DNA of 23,482 nt from Hypsibius dujardini (taxonomy: Eukaryota; Tardigrada; Eutardigrada; Parachela; Hypsibiidae): positions 1-23,482 of the forward strand of contig LRSR01008329.1 of assembly GCA_001579985.1 (NCBI GenBank), read 5' to 3'. The notes beneath the pieces are model-generated. The model worked only from the letters and a program-made list of their open reading frames with translations, did not search any database and had not been told where the DNA came from. The translations under genes and the position numbers were made by a program. This document shows, piece after piece, positions 19,132-23,482 of this stretch (position 1 is the stretch's first letter; every line of letters starts with the position of its first letter).

Positions 19132-20540
19132 TTAAAATTCGTTGTCTGCCAAAGTGCTTCTGAATAGAAACAGTACAAGGGTTAAACCATTTACACGCAA
19201 CCACTTTTTCATTTCTCCAACCATTTGCTCCGCGTTAATTATTTTTCAAATCTGAAAACTATGTTCAGTAGTATAATCAATTATTTCTGTTGGGACAGGT
19301 TTTCGATGTCGCGACTTGGACTTTTTCCAAGAACGAACTATTTCCCCAAACATGCCCACCAAGTTCGGCCAGGCGTCGCGGGATTTTCAAGGCTTTTCGC
19401 ATGTTGTCCCTACTTTGTGCTTCAACATGCAGAAAGCCTGGCGTTTCGTGATTTCAACTTGAACACCAGAAATCGAAAACGTATACAAACCTCGACCCGC
19501 CACTATCTTCTTTTGTTGCTTATCAAACAATGTCAACTGGAATTACAAATATATGGAGCACAAAATCCCCCATATTTTGAGCGATTGCCAAGATTATTAA
19601 TGTCAATCAGAAAAACTTTGCATCGTTTTTGCCAAAATCAACTGATGTAAAAGTCAACACGTTGAGCTTTGAACACGGGTTTGAAAAAACGGTTGGCATT
19701 GCGCCATGGATGAGGTTGCAACATTCAAAATCACTCAAAATGCAGGAAACTCATTGCTTCATCGATTTCAAAAATCAGATTTGAAAAAAGTTAAAAAATG
19801 TGCACTCACGTTAAGAATTTGCAAGATGGTTACGTGTAAAAGGTTCACCCCTGTATGGTACAAGTACGTTACCTGTGTTAGTCGGGTTGATTATACCCGT
19901 GGGACTAACACAATTCAAACACACGTTCCCGAGAATTAAGATTCAAGTGAATTAAGTATATCAAAAAGCTATCTGAGGTCTTTAATAGTACACTATCTAA
20001 CACAGCAATCAAACGGATGTTGGACTTGTAAAAACTACAGTAGTACATGTACCGTAATGCCCATTGTAATCAGTATATTATACAAAAATACATTAGAATG
20101 AATAACATGCTAAGCAAACAAATGAAAGGCTAGGGCAAGAACATACCAGTGAAAAAAGGTTATGAAGAATTTGTTTGGAATAAATATCATTAGTTAACTG
20201 AAAGAACGTAAGTTTTACCAGATCACTCAAAAAAGTGTGAATTAATTTTCTTTTTTGAATCATACTGCAAAATGAAATGAATTCCGCCGTCAAAAACATC
20301 TGACCTTGATATATGGAGTTGATGGGTTCAATCGGTCATCTTTTTCTTTTGAATATGTTCTTCTTTCTAACGCTCGAGTCCCTCTTGCGTATCATTCTTC
20401 TGATTGCAGACTGGATATGTAATTTTCTCAATCTTTTTAATGTTTGCCGAGGAAATGTTCATAGCGAAAAAAATGTATACTGTCAGAGACCCTTATGAGG
20501 GTTCAATTTTCAAAAAGTTCTTCTTCCTTCTGAGTTTTAT
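19132..20540. other. Intergenic stretch between the Kv gene and foldback copy B
   Basis: No gene is supported. A 141-codon plus frame (19225-19650) has no family similarity, no plausible splice context and no polyadenylation signal; chance frames of this length are not very rare at this base composition. The hairpin at 19874-19912 is listed separately. Confidence 0.35.
19874..19912. repeat. Short inverted repeat (hairpin)
   Basis: TGTGTTAGTC and GACTAACACA form exact 10-bp arms, with an inner GGGT/ACCC pairing offset by a small bulge. It would give a compact stem-loop of 39 nt. No tRNA or known RNA family is recognised. Confidence 0.85.
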
Positions 20541-20932
20541 GGCTTACGTTACAAGTCCCCTCTCCTTCCCCTTCCCTATTTTTGTCCCATGTTGCTTCTA
20601 CGAGTGTTGACCGAGATCTCTTTGAACCACCATAACAAATTTAGTCATTTTGGAAAGCCCAATAGTTCTTCAATCTTTTAATGTAAAAACCCTGTGATTT
20701 AGACATTGGTGGAATAAATGGTGTGGCCATAACATCGCGAGTGAAGATAAAAGTGGGCGTTTTAGTTTGTCCCTCCGCACTCGTTCGGGCAATGTCCAAT
20801 ATCTAGGGTTTGAAGGGGAGGAAACATGAAGGATTCTAAACAAATCCATTCGCACTTTATCGAGTTAGAGGAAACTGGTCAATAATAGGAAATAGAAAAG
20901 GGGAAGGGACCGGGGGACTTGCAGTCTAAGCC
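20541..20932. mobile_element. Foldback element family B, complete copy
   Basis: The left end GGCTTACGTTACAAGTCCCC with a following CTTCCCCTTCCCTATTTT resembles the reverse complement of the right end, GGCTTAGACTGCAAGTCCCC then CTTCCCCTTTTCTATTT. That makes terminal inverted repeats of about 45-50 bp. The interior aligns with 1098-1417. There is no transposase frame. It lies between the Kv and SLC22-like genes. Confidence 0.6.
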
Positions 20933-21336
20933 GGGTTTTATACCCGTTGCTTGACCCTAGGGGAAATTTTGATTTGCGCCCCTAACCCTTCAAATCTCCG
21001 CGCGCCCTTTTCCAGTTTGGATTCTTATACTGCATTCATACTTTTGTCGTCAGATATCATAGTATTCCAGATTAAAATTGTCAGTCTTTTACAGTATAAC
21101 GTTCTAGGTATTAACATTTGGTGAAGCGTCTCTTCCAAAATGTATTCGAGGCCTAATGGCGTGAAAAGAATAAACCGCATCCAAGTTAATGTGGAGCATG
21201 GCGTAGTTGTAGCATGTTTGTTGTATACACAAGAGTAACACATTGGAAAGTTAATGAATGACTGATCCATACAACAAATTACAGTAACGATCATCAACGT
21301 AATAAAGTTACCACAAAACAACAATGAGAAATATGA
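20933..21336. other. Spacer downstream of the SLC22-like gene
   Basis: This is the 3' flank of the minus-strand transporter and probably holds its 3' UTR. No clear minus-strand AATAAA was recognised, and no other gene is supported. Confidence 0.35.
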
Positions 21337-23372
21337 CTATGTAGCTGCAGCCGATGTGATAGACAACCTTTTGTCGCGCATTGCCAGATCGCGTAGTTTA
21401 GCCGTCAAAGGGCCCGGCGATACGCTCCGACGACGTGTTATGCAACGGAAGAAACGCGCACGCCACCGACAGTCCTCCATGTAGTCGATATCGTAGAACC
21501 ATATCAGCACGGCTATTCCCCAAAAGAAGGTCGTTAGACCCGTCAAAGTTGGGGTCAACCAAAGAGGCGTAAATGAATCCATTGGAGCCTGGAACGAATT
21601 TGTCAGCTTAGGATAATACATGGCGGCCCCGCCACCGAAGGTTCCAAACAGCAACATCCAAAACATTGCGCCAGGTCTGATAAAACAACCCAAAAATTAC
21701 ACAAGGCTCTGTCTGTCTGTCTTTCTCTCTGTTTCTTTGCCTGTTTGTTTATACGTTTATCCATCTGTCAATCTTTTTGCCTGTTTATCTTGCTTTCTTT
21801 CTTTCTGTCTCTCTGTTTGTTTCTCTGCCTCTCTGTTTGTCTGTCTGTCTGTCGGTGAAGCCTGCCCGTTCAATGCGACTAACTGGCACTCTTCGCCTCG
21901 GATTTCCGCCGATTGCATTCGAATAATTGCGAGTGCCGATAGGCTTAAACCAGTGGCTATCCCATAGAAGAACCCGCGTGCGATGTAGCTGGGTGTCACT
22001 TCCATGAGGTAGCCGTATCCACCTTTCGAACCTGAACGTAGAAAATGAGTGCGTTTTAATAAAAAAAACCCCAATGTTGACGATATATATTGTGAAGCCA
22101 TTACCTTCATAAGCGTTAACAGGACCATCAATGAAAAAACAAATGCAGCTAAGAAAAGCGTATACAACAATGAGCTCCATCCTTTTAAAAATGCGCAGCA
22201 GCAGCTGAGTGGCGCCACCGAGGACTATCACGCATATCCCGATTAAGGTGTAATTTTCGATAAAGTAGAGGGGCGAGACAAACTTGATGACGGACGTTGC
22301 CACCCACACCCAGTTGAAAACGAACCTGCATATGAAGTCATAAAGAATGATAACTGACAGTACGGTCTGAGGAAGAGAAATCGGCGAGCATACAAACAAG
22401 AGACAAAGGAGTTCAGACAAGGATACATCTAGAAAAGTAGGCAGACAGGCAGACAGGCAGACAGACGGACAGAAAGACACATAGGCAGGCAGACAGACAA
22501 GTAGGCAGACAGACCGATCATAGCACTCACCAGCTCACGGTAGCATAAAGCCATCTTCGAAAAATGAAGGGGTTATACATGACTTTAACCCATGACCTCG
22601 TTAGATACGTATGCCAATGGGCGGGAGTACGAGTAACGACATTGGTCAACATGGGGGACGGATCCACCGTAAAGTCAATCGGCAGCTTAGTACCATTCCA
22701 ATATGCTATTCTTCTCACAACCTTTTCAGCTTCCTTTTCGCGATTCACGTTGACAGCCCAAAACAAAGGGGATTCGGGGTAAAACCTACTGAGAAATCAG
22801 TGTTACGATCCATAAAATACCAAGCCACGTGTAATCAAAACGAACCACAATAATGCCCACTTACAACATTACAACGGGGGTCCAGACACATGTGCAAACC
22901 GAAACTGCATAATCAACGTATCTCCAGTTGCCCTTAAATACTTTTTGCAGAATCGCGAGAAAGACATGACCGGCACCATATCCCGACACCAGTAGGGACA
23001 ACGAGCAATGCCGCTCGTCCATCGGATGCAGTTCGACAATATGTCGGGTCACGGCTAGGTAACCGACCTTATGAAAAGCCAATCACCTTTACCAGGCATT
23101 CGCCTGATGTGTTCAAAATGGCAATCACAGGGATGGCAAATTACCTGCATAAGTATTCGAGCAAGAAATCGCATCACCCACAGATTCCAGAATGAGCCAA
23201 CGTAAGGGGTCATGGCGAGGATCAAGGAGGAAATGGCCATTGTAATGCAAACAATGGCTTTCCGACCGATACGGTCCATAAACGGAAGAGCCAAGGGTTG
23301 ACCGGGCCAAATTGCTAGAGCTGATAAGCCGGGTAGAGCCCATTGCCAGTTCACATTACAAGTAATGTTCAG
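21337..23372 (-). CDS. SLC22-like (organic ion transporter) MFS protein, 5'-partial
   Basis: Minus-strand exons in transcript order: 23372-23145, 23067-22865, 22785-22531, 22325-22105, 22031-21884 and 21676-21337 (TAG). All phases match and give 464 residues. The N-terminal exons (first helix and most of the large extracellular loop) lie beyond 23482. SLC22 proteins move organic cations or anions across the plasma membrane. Seen: loop end LNITCNVNW with a sequon, then the helix 2-3 motif FMDRIGRK (31-38), TM3-TM5, NWRYVDYAV before TM6, the diagnostic PESP (147-150) followed by NREKEAEKVVRRIAYWNGTK, then TM7-TM9, EVTPSYIARG and two final helices. Odd: between the end of TM9 and EVTPS only about 17 residues remain, so TM10 seems missing or very short. 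The C-tail is basic with possible phosphosites (RRRSVS, KRLSI). Introns are 73-79 bp except two of about 205 bp that hold tetranucleotide repeats. One acceptor is AAG (exon from 23067). Confidence 0.8.
21706..21853 (+). repeat. Degenerate TCTG-rich tract in an SLC22 intron
   Basis: TCTG, TTTC and TGTT units fill most of the intron at 21883-21677, with purer (TCTG)n at both ends. In the minus-strand transcript it reads CAGA-rich. Confidence 0.9.
22437..22516 (+). repeat. CAGA/GCAG-rich tract in an SLC22 intron
   Basis: Repeated GCAGACAG and CAGACAGA units within the intron at 22530-22326. In the minus-strand transcript this reads UCUG-rich, complementary to the tract two exons downstream. Confidence 0.9.
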
Positions 23373-23456
23373 CTAGCAAAAACATAAAGCAAAAAATCGA
23401 TCAATTACGGCATTTAAAAATGCGAGGTGAGAGACATTACGGCTATAGCAGCTGCA

Positions 23457-23482
23457 TCTATCTGTCTGTCTGTCTGTCTGTC
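23457..23482 (+). repeat. (TCTG)n microsatellite at the window edge
   Basis: About six TCTG units run to the last base, so the repeat may continue outside. It is 5' of the first visible transporter exon on the transcribed minus strand. Confidence 0.9.

Noticed and set aside
19225-19650. 141-codon plus-strand open frame
   Set aside because: No recognisable domain, biased by AT-rich codons and isolated. Chance frames of this length are plausible in 23 kb over six frames.
21785-22480. 231-codon minus-strand open frame across the SLC22 region
   Set aside because: It combines the true 22325-22105 exon with repeat-derived and intron sequence and then runs out of frame; splicing explains the protein better.
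22437-22516. CRISPR-like short repeats
   Set aside because: The repeats are a continuous tetranucleotide microsatellite without unique spacers, in a eukaryotic intron.

Overview
This window looks like nuclear DNA of an invertebrate animal. Coding exons are GC-richer islands in AT-rich sequence. They are broken by GT-AG introns (several only 73-85 bp, one apparently GC-AG) and followed by AATAAA signals, and the gene families are metazoan: a syntaxin-type SNARE, a Shaker-type voltage-gated potassium channel and an SLC22-type transporter. No bacterial operon structure, rRNA, tRNA or CRISPR array was seen. The species cannot be fixed from sequence alone; a nematode or other small-genome invertebrate is a guess. 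All exon models are hand-built from reading frame, splice-site consensus and family alignment from memory.

Layout. 1-5100: mostly repeats and decayed or unresolved coding traces. These include a foldback-family fragment ending near 1417, a 230-bp direct duplication (2147-2378 and 2493-2704), a 28-bp perfect palindrome, and unassigned reading frames near 1611-1822, 3404-4127 and 4595-4849. 5112-7465 (+): a syntaxin-like Qa-SNARE in at least seven visible exons; its first coding exon was not found. 9236-9760 (+): a small two-exon gene of unknown function, directly preceded in frame by a UAG and a further ATG. 11509-19072 (+): a Shaker-like Kv channel with five well-phased exons (14057-19072) and a phase-compatible candidate alternative first exon at 11509-11693. 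Its introns and upstream region carry foldback elements. 21337-23372 (-): the last six exons of an SLC22-like transporter whose 5' end lies beyond the window.

Most noteworthy. (1) The syntaxin keeps the Habc region and the N-terminal half of its SNARE motif, including the zero-layer Gln, but the C-terminal half of the zipper is replaced by a proline-containing acidic stretch. It also has a 51-residue tail beyond the membrane anchor with two Cys and two N-glycosylation sequons. (2) The Kv channel has unusual pore and gate residues: Trp before the TTIGYGD filter, and IIPP instead of PVP in S6. (3) Two copies of a roughly 500-bp foldback element, whose arms pair over most of its length, flank the first exons of the Kv gene. 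(4) Complementary tetranucleotide repeats flank two exons of the SLC22 gene. Syntaxin and Kv channels are known to interact physically in animals, but their proximity here need not be functional.
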